IMG/VR virus record: IMGVR_UViG_3300046535_002266
Coordinates: 1 to 42,674 of that record
Length of the DNA stretch: 42,674 nucleotides
DNA from: a virus
Direction: 5' to 3' (one strand)
Shown: positions 16,001-24,931 of the stretch, one piece after another
Layout: every line of letters starts with the position of its first letter
Numbering within the stretch: position 1 is the first letter of the stretch
Program-made: the position numbers and the translations under genes
Notes under the pieces: model-generated
Seen by the model: the letters and a program-made list of their open reading frames with translations, nothing else
What the model was told of the DNA's origin: nothing
The model's database searches: none

Positions 16001-19000
16001 GGCATCGGCGCAGACAGCTGGGAGCTGTACGACATCGCTGGCGGCACCTGGGGCGGCGGGAGCACGATGTTCGTCAACTTCGAGCACAAGCCTCTCATCA
16101 AGCTCAAGAACGGCCACGTCGTCGGCCTCAACGCCTATACCAGCGACAACCCTCCGGAGTACGCCGCGTTCACCTACGACGGCACCACGTTCACCGAGCT
16201 GCACACGCCGATCCCGCCGTCGTGCATCGATCAGAACAACCCGCGCTGGGACAGCGAGTACGTCGAGCTTCTCTCAGGCGACGGCACGACCGTCAAGAAC
16301 CAGGTCGCCAGCATCGGCGGCTCCTTCGTCCTGGGCGGATCGTTCGGCTACCAGGCCTCGTCGGTGCTGAACGTCTACGACGAGCCCGGCAACACCTGGA
16401 ACGCTCCCGAACCGGCCGCGACCACCAACCTGCTCCTGGGCGACGCCGGCATCGCCTTCGTTCGCTCGGACGCATTCGTGCAGGACACCCTGATCCCGAG
16501 CGGTGGCAGCTACACCGCCAACTCGCTCGCAGACGCGTTCAATGCCGACCTGGTCGGCGCAACGGCGTCCGTCTACAAAACCACCAAGCTCCGCGTCAAC
16601 ACCAACACCTTCGACGATACGGGCGACATCGCCATGGTCACCCGCGACGTGACCGCCGAAGCGATCCTGCTCGACCCGGCGCCGGCCACCGAGAACCTGG
16701 TCCCGCACCTCGGAGCGGTGATGAGCGCCAACAGCGACCTCGGCACCCCGTCCTTCGAGGACGTGCGCGTGGTCAGTCAAGAGGCGGGGGTGCCGCACGC
16801 CAAGCCGGTCGTCACCAGCACCGTCATCGGACACGACTACGCCATCGTCGGCCTCAAGAACCTGGCCCGCGGCACCGACGGCGGCAGCCCGTTCAGCCTC
16901 GGTGTTCCCTTCACGAACCTGCGCGCCAACAGCAACTTCAAGTTCGCCACCCGCCTGAAGACTCGCGTGGTCGACGGAAACCTCGTCTCCACCCTCGAAA
17001 CCCGCGATGCTCCGCCCCAGGTCTGGGGACCGTGGGACCGCGTTGTCGCTGCGGCTCCGTTCGCAATCAGCCCGAACGGAAACCTGGACGTTCTCGTCGA
17101 CAACGACAACGACAAGCGCTACCCGATCAATCTGTGGCGCACGCTCCAGACCGTCGGATCTACGTACGGTTCGTCGAACGACTTCCGTGACGGCGACGAC
17201 GCTGGTGCAAGCCTGGCCGCCACTTTCGGTCTCGACTACGACTTCAACGACATGGCCGTCTACATGGCGTCGCGCGCGGTGGCCTTCCCGGCCGACGCCG
17301 CTCGCCGCATGGTCTTCCGCTACTTCCGCCTCGGCCCCGATGGCGACGGCGTGCGTCTGCGCTTCGGCAATCCCGACGCCCCCAGCACCAATCTGAAGGT
17401 CGCCACCTTCATGGACGACGGCAATCTGACCAACGTCACGATCAAGCTGAAGTCCGGAGCACCCCGCACCCCCACGATCCACAACACGACCCGTGTCGGA
17501 CAAGGTATCACCGCGATCACGGCTGGCGGCACCGCTACGTTCGTCGAGGTGCTGAACCTCGCCATCTCGTCGGCGTCGCGTACCACGAGCGTCGTCACCG
17601 CGACCGTGACTCTGCCGGCCGGCATCACCGACCACGGCTTCGCCATCAACGACCGCGTCTGGGTGCAGTCGACCGACGTGAACTTCTCGTCGGGTCTGAA
17701 GTCGATCTCGGGCGTCACCGCGACCACCTTCGACTACTCCGAGTCCGCGGGTGACATCGGCGCCACCGCCAACATCGGCACGGTTTCGTTCGACGGCCAG
17801 GGCGAGTCCTCGTTCACGGGCTCGGGCACGGTCGCGCTGGACTTCTACCGCCTCAACGACCCGACGAATCTCGTCTCCTACGGGAACGCCACGTTCCAGG
17901 TCAGCTCGGTTCCCGCGGGCGGTCACCACATCTACGTCCTTTCAGGCGATCAAATCGACGGCGCCAGCCAGTTCGTGGCCACCACGCTCACGTGGGTCCC
18001 CATCGTCAGCACCGCCTACCTCCAGGTCTTCGCGAACAGCCCGCAGACGGCCGGCGCCATCGCCACCGCCATCCAGGCTCTGCGCGACGCGAGCGGCTCG
18101 ACCAATCCGATCTCGGCGAAGGAGACGGGCACGGGCCTTAACAACATCTCCCAGAACACCTGCGACGAGCTGGACGCATCCGAGTTCTGGTACGTCCTGC
18201 ACGACGGCGTGAACTGGGTCAAGACCACCACGCTGCCGCTACTCATCTCGGACGACTACACTCTGGAGTTCAAGGCCCCCATCACGGGAGCGTTGGCCAC
18301 CAACTCCGACTGGGAGAACGAAGAAGTCCGCATCGTACCCATCACGACCAAGAACATCGTGGACTGGCTGAACACGCCGACGGTGACGGGTCTGTGGACC
18401 GTGGCTGATATCGAAGCTGCCGGCGCGGGACACCACGTCCAGCTCTCGACCCTGACCGCAGGCTCGGATGGCGGCGTCAAGGTTCAGGGCGGGCTCGCGA
18501 ACAGCGTCACCGCTCCGATCGTGGGCTCGCCTGTTTTGACGGGTGGCTCGTCGGCTGTCTCGACCGTTGCACTGCTCGACGCTGACGGCTTCACGAGCGG
18601 CATGTGGTTCCGCATCCAGAACGAGAACCAGCTCCCGAAGCCGACCATCATCGCTCCGGGTCTCGTTCTCAACTCCTGGGACTCCGCGGGCTTGATGACC
18701 TTCGCTTCCCCGATCTACACCCAGAATGCTGGTCCCAGCCAGCTCCGTGTCCAGTTCGAGCGCCAGGGTCGATTCGTGGCGATCTCCGACACCGGCTCGA
18801 CGGATGCCCCTTTCTTCGGATCCATTCCCCACGGGTCCTGGTTGCGCGTCTCTCCGGCGACCTCACCGACCATCGGCCAGGTCCAGGCCGCGAACCAGGG
18901 CATCTTCCGCATCCTCCGCTCCACGGCGGGCGTCGGCGGAACCTCGGGCACGATCTACATCGAGAACCCGATCTGCGTCGAGGAAATCTCGGAGTGCTTG

Positions 19001-19846
19001 ATCACCGTCTTCATCCCCGACTCCGTCATGCCGGGAGACCAGCTTGCCGTGCTCGACCCCACCTGGGGCGTGAACAACATGGGCGTCTGGACCGTGAAGG
19101 CGGTGGGAGAAGACGTGGCTGGCGACGGAAACGTGTTCAACGACAGCGCCACCGTCACCGTCGACGTCTCCTCGCGCACCCCGGCTCCGCAAGGCGCTTC
19201 GGCAGCCCTCACTTCCGCGGGAATCATCTACCTTCGCGAAGGTATCCCGGGCGTGTTTGTCATGCGTGCGGACGGCATCTCCCTCAACCAGGACGACGGA
19301 AACTTCGTCAACATCCGCTGGGACATTGGCATCGACTCGTCTTCGATCTCGGAGTCGGCTGGCTCGGTCATCACGGTGCTCGACAAGCTCGACTTCCCGC
19401 AGGACTTCTCCGCGGGCTCGGACGGCTACCGCTACGACGTGGGCCTGCTCCGCGAGGCCAACAAGGTGGTGTACGGCGACCCAGGCAACCCGGTGACCTA
19501 CCCGGGCGTGGCCGCAGCCGACTCGCAGATCAACATCCAGGGTCCGCTCGTGAAGCGTATCCAGGTGGGTCTGTCGGTCCGTGTGAAGACGGGCCTCAAC
19601 ACCCAGGACATCGCCAACCGCGTCCGCTCGGCAGTCGCCACGGTCGTCAACCAGACCACCATCGGCAAGTCCATCGCCTTCAGCGACATCATCGATGCCG
19701 CCCGGGAGGTCGTGGGCGTGGTCTCGGTTGCCATCGTGTCGCCGCTGTTCTCGGTCGAGCACGACCAGATCAAGATCCAGCCGTACGAGAAGCCGTTCGT
19801 CCTCGATCTGACCCAGGACGTCCAGGTCAGCTTCCTGGGCACCTAA
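13064..19846 (+). CDS. Giant baseplate J-like protein with kelch-type insertion
   Basis: The 2260-residue product is several times longer than usual baseplate J/gp6 wedge proteins. Residues 1-340 fit a baseplate J-like N-terminus (LLEAAAQSDMRNAQDIF, GRETESDDDYRERIRNVRAS). The final 110 residues (QDIANRVRSAVATVVN, VVGVVSVAIVSPLFSVEHDQ) fit the J C-terminus. Between them lie beta-rich domains and, at about 760-1130, a kelch/galactose oxidase-type repeat array with blades of the form AFHTATVLANGKVVVVGG and HTATLLTDGRILIAGG. This suggests a normal wedge core with host-surface-binding domains inserted into it. Gene order after the gp25-like domain supports the baseplate role. One uninterrupted frame. 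Confidence 0.8.
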   Translation: MADTPTPRSYPQTLGDMFDAFLSKQGIRSLRVGGPIVSLLEAAAQSDMRNAQDIFNLLTSADLDNATGLALSRIGRAEGIPKLEITPSAGVVTLSDTSFTKKATRLFQGAPAPIVGTGVVTPINVVDASSFPAPGPTTKIYIGRGTNNYEGPIRYTAIVNAGNHWEITLATATTRFHNTTETVILAQGDNRTIGPNTVVRTPQASVASAIDFRTLYSVTLPDGETEVSNIQVVAQLGGLIGNVIAGAISEFSTAPFNGAKVSNTRPFTNGRETESDDDYRERIRNVRASRQLGTALAITTAVTGITAFDENKRINSASLVKRFGFPATLYIDDGTGYEERTSAVAVESLIDDATGGETHFETTQRPIARAFAITTNVAPFVLRSTDQLSVKVGGTTYTHSFNADDFHSISNASAFEVVASINSNPDIAFVARTAEQGSKVVVFANADTNEDVEIIENQGGTNANAGLAFPAGVNYTMRLYKNDRLLVKDGVIAVLRSQPFATWNTVSGPQTLTVAVDSTPSITYTFEDQDFIDANTGYATLGRNSPAAWAAVVNAKIPGLTATVDAGKLVLTSNAGPVSRAAVEISGGSLVAAHFFESGVALGARRDYVLDRNEAQIVLSQILEAGDRLTAGSFATRAFVESEDMTTVSLASDAHLWWLVDGTANIIEHGVTPTTSLDIAVAKTEDFGNLVTITAGSAVFANVQPQDWMILWDSSVPTTLRGVHRVADANSTTVTIERHTSLTSRYGHRSVRIPGIGTAIGQIFTCGGAIKPRSTIALTDVPDGVIGTAELYDPNTKITTPAAPMNTSRAFHTATVLANGKVVVVGGVNGFGVHTGSIETYDPVADTWTTSAVSTTTQRKNHTATLLTDGRILIAGGDNGGAANDKFQVYDPSGDTITVEGTMVKARSHHCAVKLPDDTVLIAGGYDAGGVDLVDAERFTPGPDTTVATGSMSVPRSCFGMSDVEVTPTKVIAAGGKLGGIGADSWELYDIAGGTWGGGSTMFVNFEHKPLIKLKNGHVVGLNAYTSDNPPEYAAFTYDGTTFTELHTPIPPSCIDQNNPRWDSEYVELLSGDGTTVKNQVASIGGSFVLGGSFGYQASSVLNVYDEPGNTWNAPEPAATTNLLLGDAGIAFVRSDAFVQDTLIPSGGSYTANSLADAFNADLVGATASVYKTTKLRVNTNTFDDTGDIAMVTRDVTAEAILLDPAPATENLVPHLGAVMSANSDLGTPSFEDVRVVSQEAGVPHAKPVVTSTVIGHDYAIVGLKNLARGTDGGSPFSLGVPFTNLRANSNFKFATRLKTRVVDGNLVSTLETRDAPPQVWGPWDRVVAAAPFAISPNGNLDVLVDNDNDKRYPINLWRTLQTVGSTYGSSNDFRDGDDAGASLAATFGLDYDFNDMAVYMASRAVAFPADAARRMVFRYFRLGPDGDGVRLRFGNPDAPSTNLKVATFMDDGNLTNVTIKLKSGAPRTPTIHNTTRVGQGITAITAGGTATFVEVLNLAISSASRTTSVVTATVTLPAGITDHGFAINDRVWVQSTDVNFSSGLKSISGVTATTFDYSESAGDIGATANIGTVSFDGQGESSFTGSGTVALDFYRLNDPTNLVSYGNATFQVSSVPAGGHHIYVLSGDQIDGASQFVATTLTWVPIVSTAYLQVFANSPQTAGAIATAIQALRDASGSTNPISAKETGTGLNNISQNTCDELDASEFWYVLHDGVNWVKTTTLPLLISDDYTLEFKAPITGALATNSDWENEEVRIVPITTKNIVDWLNTPTVTGLWTVADIEAAGAGHHVQLSTLTAGSDGGVKVQGGLANSVTAPIVGSPVLTGGSSAVSTVALLDADGFTSGMWFRIQNENQLPKPTIIAPGLVLNSWDSAGLMTFASPIYTQNAGPSQLRVQFERQGRFVAISDTGSTDAPFFGSIPHGSWLRVSPATSPTIGQVQAANQGIFRILRSTAGVGGTSGTIYIENPICVEEISECLITVFIPDSVMPGDQLAVLDPTWGVNNMGVWTVKAVGEDVAGDGNVFNDSATVTVDVSSRTPAPQGASAALTSAGIIYLREGIPGVFVMRADGISLNQDDGNFVNIRWDIGIDSSSISESAGSVITVLDKLDFPQDFSAGSDGYRYDVGLLREANKVVYGDPGNPVTYPGVAAADSQINIQGPLVKRIQVGLSVRVKTGLNTQDIANRVRSAVATVVNQTTIGKSIAFSDIIDAAREVVGVVSVAIVSPLFSVEHDQIKIQPYEKPFVLDLTQDVQVSFLGT

Positions 19847-19851
19847 AGCCC

Positions 19852-19858
19852 CAATCTT
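19852..19858 (+). promoter_or_regulatory. Motif A (CAATCTT) before tandem paralogue pair
   Basis: Exact CAATCTT, 9 bases before ATG 19868, followed by a GAGGGGAG ribosome-binding site. Confidence 0.5.
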
Positions 19859-19867
19859 AGAGGGGAG

Positions 19868-20863
19868 ATGGCGCTTCCCACCAAATTGAAGACCTGGCAG
19901 CACGCCACGAACCTGAACCCCGGGTTCAACGGGACCGACAAGGCCGATTTCGATACGCTGTTCATCGTCATCAAGAACGCTCTCAAGGCGTTCCCACTGA
20001 GCGCGTGGACCTGCGCCGGCTCGTCAGACTCCCTGACGGCCGGCATGGATGCCGTGGATCGCCTCGCGGTCCACACCGACGTCGTCCACTCGGGCGGCGC
20101 GCACGCTTGGATGGTCCTGGAGCAGAGCGCCATCGACACGCACACGCAGCTCTGCTTCGACTTCAACACCGACGTCCACCAGGTCAACGTCTACTTCTCG
20201 CCGAGCGCGGGCTTCACGGGCGGAGACACTTCCAACCGCCCCACGGCCGTCGACGAGCTGGTCGTCCAGGCCCCGTTCCAGCCCATCAGCCTGTTCACGT
20301 CGTTCGGCCAGGGCTTGAGCATGCGCGCTCACGTCATGATGTCGACCGACGGACACAGCACGCGCATCGTCACCTGCGGCGGCAACGTCGCCCGTGGGTT
20401 CATCTGCGTGGACGTGCCCATCGATCCTCCGGCAGGCTGGACCAATCCCGTGATCGCGGCGGCGACCTGGAGCGAAAACGCTCCTCCGGCTGACGCCCTC
20501 GGCTTCGTCTTCTGGAAGCAGGGTACGTTCACCTTCAAGTCGCAAGGCCCGATCACCACGATGCCGTTGTACATGGTCCTCCAGGGCTATGCGACAAACG
20601 GCACGGCCAACGGAACCCTCCTCGGCTACTCTCCGTGGCCGAACGCTGACGAGCTGTCGGGCGAGTTTCCGCTCGGCGGCGTCGGGATCGCCCACACCAC
20701 CACGGTCGGCCAGCGCGGGCGCCACGGCTACCTCGCGGACTGGTACTTCACTGCACTGAGTGTCCTCCAGGGCAACAGCTTCCCCGGCGACGGGTCGAAG
20801 TCCTGGGTCGTCTTCGGGAACTCTGTGTTCCCGTGGGACGGCGGAAACGTGGAGATGGGCTAA
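19868..20863 (+). CDS. Tail-associated protein, paralogue 1
   Basis: The 331-residue product shares a fold and many positions with the next gene: a start of the LPTKLKTWQ type, KNALKAF, WTCAGS, MDAVDR, and a C-terminus with FPGDGSKSW and FPWDGG. The same positions in the second copy read LPTPEKTWQ, KNALKAF, WTCAGS, MDGVDR, FPGDASKQF and VPWDGT. A GAGGGGAG site precedes the ATG. The stop and next start overlap as TAATG. Function is not recognised; position after the baseplate wedge suggests a baseplate or short-tail-fibre component. Confidence 0.7.
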   Translation: MALPTKLKTWQHATNLNPGFNGTDKADFDTLFIVIKNALKAFPLSAWTCAGSSDSLTAGMDAVDRLAVHTDVVHSGGAHAWMVLEQSAIDTHTQLCFDFNTDVHQVNVYFSPSAGFTGGDTSNRPTAVDELVVQAPFQPISLFTSFGQGLSMRAHVMMSTDGHSTRIVTCGGNVARGFICVDVPIDPPAGWTNPVIAAATWSENAPPADALGFVFWKQGTFTFKSQGPITTMPLYMVLQGYATNGTANGTLLGYSPWPNADELSGEFPLGGVGIAHTTTVGQRGRHGYLADWYFTALSVLQGNSFPGDGSKSWVVFGNSVFPWDGGNVEMG

Positions 20864-21843
20864 TGGGAACTCTTCCGACCCCCGAAAAGACTTGGCAGTA
20901 CGCCCACGTCGTTGCCGGCTCGACGGGCACGGCGCACGGCGACCTCGCTGACCTCATCTACCAGACCAAGAACGCGCTCAAGGCCTTCGGTCTCCAGCCG
21001 TGGACCTGCGCCGGATCAAACGACGGCAGCACCGCGGCCATGGACGGCGTCGACCGCTGGACGAGCGGAAGCGTCATCACCTTCACGGGCACTACGGGCG
21101 CGACCTGGATCGTCATGCAAGCTCCAGCAGGCTGGGGTCACGGCCAGATGCTCATGTACTGCGACAACGGCGGCTCGTTCGGAGCCAACGTCCACGTGAA
21201 GTGGTCCCTCGGCGGGCTCTTCACGGGCGGCACGACCACCACGATTCCGACCGCGACCGACGAAGACGGGCACACCAACCAGAACCTCATCAACTTCTCC
21301 ACCCTCCCGACCGGAGGCGTGGTCACGTGCAACATCCTGCACTCCAGCGACGGCCAGCACACGCGCATGTTCTTCTCCACGCAGAATGTCCCCGCGGGCT
21401 TCATCTGTACCGAGACGGCCGGCTCGCCGGGCTCGCTCTGGACCGATCCCAGGTTCTACGCGCGCGGACCCAACGGCGACCTGAACCCGCTCATTCCACC
21501 GTGGGTCTTCAACACCATCCAGGTCGCTTTCCGCGGCAAGACTCCGGCCGGCAACTTCGGCCCCATCAACGTCCTCCGTGACGAGGTGAACGAGTCGCTT
21601 ATCAACGAGGTGTTCTTCGTTCCGAACGAAATCAGCGGTGACGTTCCGCTCTTCACCGTAGGACTGTACTCGCCCGACGTCGTGGGCTTCCGTGGGCGCA
21701 TGGGGTATTTGAAGGATTGGTGGTACACGGTCAACTCTGTGAACCCCGGAGACGGATTCCCCGGAGACGCCTCGAAGCAGTTCATCGCCATCCACACTGG
21801 CGTCGTCGTTCCCTGGGACGGTACGACCATCGTATTGGGGTAA
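20863..21843 (+). CDS. Tail-associated protein, paralogue 2
   Basis: The 326-residue product is the tandem paralogue of the previous gene (see shared motifs there). The start MGTLPTPEKTWQ at 20863 was chosen over an upstream in-frame ATG because it aligns with the start of paralogue 1 and overlaps its TAA. The middle third differs most between copies, as expected for surface-exposed regions. Function not recognised. Confidence 0.7.
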   Translation: MGTLPTPEKTWQYAHVVAGSTGTAHGDLADLIYQTKNALKAFGLQPWTCAGSNDGSTAAMDGVDRWTSGSVITFTGTTGATWIVMQAPAGWGHGQMLMYCDNGGSFGANVHVKWSLGGLFTGGTTTTIPTATDEDGHTNQNLINFSTLPTGGVVTCNILHSSDGQHTRMFFSTQNVPAGFICTETAGSPGSLWTDPRFYARGPNGDLNPLIPPWVFNTIQVAFRGKTPAGNFGPINVLRDEVNESLINEVFFVPNEISGDVPLFTVGLYSPDVVGFRGRMGYLKDWWYTVNSVNPGDGFPGDASKQFIAIHTGVVVPWDGTTIVLG

Positions 21844-21846
21844 ACC

Positions 21847-22548
21847 GTGGCAGATCTTGATGCAGATCTGCAACTGGGCAACTCCAAGGTTGCCCCGAGT
21901 GCAGCCCTCTTTCGAGAGGACCACCTCCAGTACGACGCGGACATCCAGCTCCCACCGACGGGCGGGTTCGAATCGCTGCGCAGCTACTGCACGTGCGAGG
22001 CTGGCACGGCCACGATCCACACGACCGGTGTCACCGCGTTCCTGGACCACCTGGAAGTCACGTTCAACGCCAACGTCGTGCTCTCGGGCCCTGCGCTCGT
22101 GCCCGCGAACTGGTACATCTCCGTCACCGGTCCTGGCCGCGCGGTGCAGGTCGGCAGCGTCGAGGTCGTCAGCTCGGACACCGTTCGCCTCGGCGTGACC
22201 GCGCAGACGCTGGACGCGGCGTACACGCTCAACCTCCCCTCGCTCGGAATCACGAGCGACGCGTTCGGGATCTTCACGGGTCTCTATAGTCTCGACTTTC
22301 TGGGCGTGCCCACGCCGGTCAATGTCCAGATGATCCGCGCCGTCGATGCTCACCACATCGACGTAATCTTTGCCATTGCCGTCGACGAGACCAGCGCCTC
22401 AGATCCCACCAACTACACACTCAGCAACGGCCTCACCGTCACCGGGTCCCACAAGATCACCGACTACTGGTACAGGCTCACCAACCAACCTCGTCAGGTC
22501 GACGGCACCAGCTACACCCTGACCGTCTCCAACGTGGACCCCAAGTAA
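21847..22548 (+). CDS. Tail protein with Ig-like beta domains
   Basis: The 233-residue product starts with GTG at 21847, 4 bases after the preceding stop. The N-terminal part ADLDADLQLGNSKVAP leads into two similar beta-sandwich-like segments containing DHLEVTFNANV / HHIDVIFAIAVDE and SDPTNYTLSNG, a pattern seen in bacterial SbsA-type Ig-like domains. The next gene has the same NPSNYTLTG element. It abuts that gene with no spacing. Likely a baseplate or fibre connector. Confidence 0.6.
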   Translation: MADLDADLQLGNSKVAPSAALFREDHLQYDADIQLPPTGGFESLRSYCTCEAGTATIHTTGVTAFLDHLEVTFNANVVLSGPALVPANWYISVTGPGRAVQVGSVEVVSSDTVRLGVTAQTLDAAYTLNLPSLGITSDAFGIFTGLYSLDFLGVPTPVNVQMIRAVDAHHIDVIFAIAVDETSASDPTNYTLSNGLTVTGSHKITDYWYRLTNQPRQVDGTSYTLTVSNVDPK

Positions 22549-23559
22549 ATGTCGTTCCCAGCAGCAACATTCTCCCTCGAATCGGTTCGGCAGATCTCCG
22601 TCGCCGCGCTGAGGGCGACGTTTACCCAGTACCCGCGCGCGCTGGACGCGGGAAACACCGACGACGCACTCAACCCCAGCAACTACACGCTCACGGGGCC
22701 GGACGCCAACTACGTCACCAGCTGCGCGACTGTCGATGGTGACCGCCAGTCGATCGACCTCTACCTGGCAGCTCCTCTCGACATCGGCGAGTGGACCTTG
22801 TCGGTCGAGAACATTGTCGAGGACGCGTCGGAATCCCTCGTCCCTCCGATCACCCTTCCGTTCCAAGTCACGTTCACGCTGACGACCGACCCGCTCGGTC
22901 ACGGCGCGGTCAACGAGGAGCACGAGAACATCATCCGCAAGTTCCTGAACCCGGCCCTCAAGGGCAAGGGCTGGGACTCCATGGTCGCAGCGCTCGCCGC
23001 GGGCGACCAGCGCAATGCGGACAACGCGCGTCTGGCCTTCGACCAGCTGTTCTTGTCCTCGGCTTCCGGTCTCTACCTCGATCGCCGCGCGAGCGACGAG
23101 GGCATCGACCGCCCCAGGGGCGTGAACATGTCAGACGACCTGTTCCGCCGCCTCGCCATGACCGAGCGCAACGAGAAGCTCACCCAGAAGTCGCTGCTCG
23201 ACGTGTTGGAGATCTTCTACGGCCGTGACGCCGTCCGCGCCTTCTCCGATACCGGCGTGTCCGAACCCTACACGCTTCAGGACGGAGACACGCTGGCCAT
23301 CCTCTTCGAGGAACGCAACACCGTCACCGTCACCTTCGAGCGTTCACACTTCTCCCGCATCGGCGCAGCTCTAGCCAAAGAGGTTGCCGCCGCCATCACC
23401 CGCGCCTGCCGCGATGCCGGCAACTCCGGGTTCGCCATCGAGTACCGCAACACGGTTCGCATCTACTCCGGCACGCTTGGATTGACTTCAAGCATTCGCA
23501 TCGTCGGCGGTCGCGCCAACACGGTTCTCATCTTCCCGGACCCCATCTTCACCCCCTAA
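22549..23559 (+). CDS. Tail/baseplate protein
   Basis: The 336-residue product begins right after the previous stop (TAAATG). Residues 1-115 form an Ig-like domain related to the previous protein (NPSNYTLTG). Residues about 125-230 form a helical segment (SGLYLDRRASDEGIDRPRGV) that resembles a recurrent tail-protein region in myoviruses, where the polypeptide joins fibres to the baseplate. The C-terminus is beta-rich (NTVTVTFERSHFSRIGAALA). I do not assign it to a named protein. Confidence 0.6.
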   Translation: MSFPAATFSLESVRQISVAALRATFTQYPRALDAGNTDDALNPSNYTLTGPDANYVTSCATVDGDRQSIDLYLAAPLDIGEWTLSVENIVEDASESLVPPITLPFQVTFTLTTDPLGHGAVNEEHENIIRKFLNPALKGKGWDSMVAALAAGDQRNADNARLAFDQLFLSSASGLYLDRRASDEGIDRPRGVNMSDDLFRRLAMTERNEKLTQKSLLDVLEIFYGRDAVRAFSDTGVSEPYTLQDGDTLAILFEERNTVTVTFERSHFSRIGAALAKEVAAAITRACRDAGNSGFAIEYRNTVRIYSGTLGLTSSIRIVGGRANTVLIFPDPIFTP

Positions 23560-23563
23560 GCCA

Positions 23564-23570
23564 CAATCTT
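23564..23570 (+). promoter_or_regulatory. Motif A (CAATCTT) before tail fibre gene
   Basis: Exact CAATCTT, 7 bases before ATG 23578; followed by CTAGTCG with no Shine-Dalgarno sequence. Confidence 0.5.
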
Positions 23571-23577
23571 CTAGTCG

Positions 23578-24930
23578 ATGTCCATCTACAATCCCGTCAC
23601 CGCCACCCCACTTGCAGATGCCGACGTCACGGTCGATCCGAACGCCGACGTCGCCAGCGAGTACGTCTGCCCGAGCGGGACTCTGTCCACGAGCCGCACC
23701 GTCACGCTCGACGGCACCAGCCTCGGTGACAAGTACGTCGTCCGTGTGATCTTGGAGAGCGGCAACCCCTTCGGCAGCCTCATCGTCAAGAACACCGCAG
23801 GCGCCACCCTCGCGACGCTCGGAGGTGGTGGGCCGCCCCAGACCGCTTCGTTCTTCGTCAGCTCCGGCCTCTTCCTGCTGTTGAGCACCTACGCCGCCAG
23901 CGTGATCGACTCGGCGACCACGACGACCCCAGGCCTGCTCTCGGCCGCGGACAAGGTTCGCCTGAACGACGCCTTCTTGCAGTTGACCGGAAGAGCTGGC
24001 GGGCAGACGGCGACGGGCGGTACCGCGGCCAGCGAGATCCTCACGCTGGTCTCCACCGCTCACGGCACCAAGGGCAGGATCCTCTTCGGCTCCTCGGCCA
24101 ACTTCTTCGACGAGACCGCGCCGAACACCACTTCGTGGTTCACGATGGGCAACAGCTCGACGTCGCCTCCCGGCTCGATCGCGCAGTTCAACCGCAACGT
24201 GAACAGCGCGAACTTCCTCAACATCAGCAATCCGAACACCGGCACCGCTGCCGAGGCCGGCCTGATCCTGTCCCAGAGCGCGACGACGTACACGAGCTAT
24301 CTGTATGTCTCGCAGCTCAGCACGGGCTTCACCACGAACGGACCGTTCATCGCTGGCGCAGCCGCCTACGAGCACACCTCGCTCACCGGCTCCCACATGT
24401 TCTTCTCGGCCTTCGGCACGCAGGACATCGATTTCTACACGACGGCATCCAGGACCCTGCGCCTCAAGATCGCAACGGGCGGCGCTGTCAGTATCGCAGA
24501 CCTCGGCACCCCGGGCGGCTACGTCAAAGCAGCCGGCACGAGCGGCTTGCTCTCCTCGGTCGCCACGGTCGCGGTCGCTGACGTCGGCAACCTCTCGAAG
24601 GTGTACCGCCCGCTCCAGGGCACGGCGCTCACCAACGCCGACCAAACCCTCCAGCCCTTCACGGACAAGGTAAGCGAATACGTCCAGACCGCCGCGCTCA
24701 CGGTCAGCCGCACCAAGACCCTCGGCACGACCACGGTCGTCACCGGGACGCTGGTCCGGATCGTGCGTGAGGACACCGCGGCCTTCACCCTCGTCGTCGC
24801 CAACGGCGGTGGCGCGGGCGGCACGCTCTTCACGTTCGCCGCTTCCCCGACCGAGAAGCAGGCCGCGACGTTCTTCTACAACGGAACCGACTGGGTCCTC
24901 GTCGGATTCGAATACCTGACGGTGGTGTAA
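23578..24930 (+). CDS. Tail fibre-like protein with duplicated end domains
   Basis: The 450-residue product has a middle of the tail-fibre type (TGRAGGQTATGGTAASEILT, TKGRILFGSS, ADLGTPGGYVKA), common in phage fibres and spikes. Its first 100 and last 100 residues are homologous to one another: LADADVTVDPNADVASEYV versus LTNADQTLQPFTDKVSEYV, each followed by SRT/K-TL and a VRI strand, then a Gly-rich turn. It is preceded by motif A. The duplicated caps may bracket a trimeric shaft. Receptor binding is inferred. Confidence 0.7.
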   Translation: MSIYNPVTATPLADADVTVDPNADVASEYVCPSGTLSTSRTVTLDGTSLGDKYVVRVILESGNPFGSLIVKNTAGATLATLGGGGPPQTASFFVSSGLFLLLSTYAASVIDSATTTTPGLLSAADKVRLNDAFLQLTGRAGGQTATGGTAASEILTLVSTAHGTKGRILFGSSANFFDETAPNTTSWFTMGNSSTSPPGSIAQFNRNVNSANFLNISNPNTGTAAEAGLILSQSATTYTSYLYVSQLSTGFTTNGPFIAGAAAYEHTSLTGSHMFFSAFGTQDIDFYTTASRTLRLKIATGGAVSIADLGTPGGYVKAAGTSGLLSSVATVAVADVGNLSKVYRPLQGTALTNADQTLQPFTDKVSEYVQTAALTVSRTKTLGTTTVVTGTLVRIVREDTAAFTLVVANGGGAGGTLFTFAASPTEKQAATFFYNGTDWVLVGFEYLTVV

Positions 24931-24931
24931 C

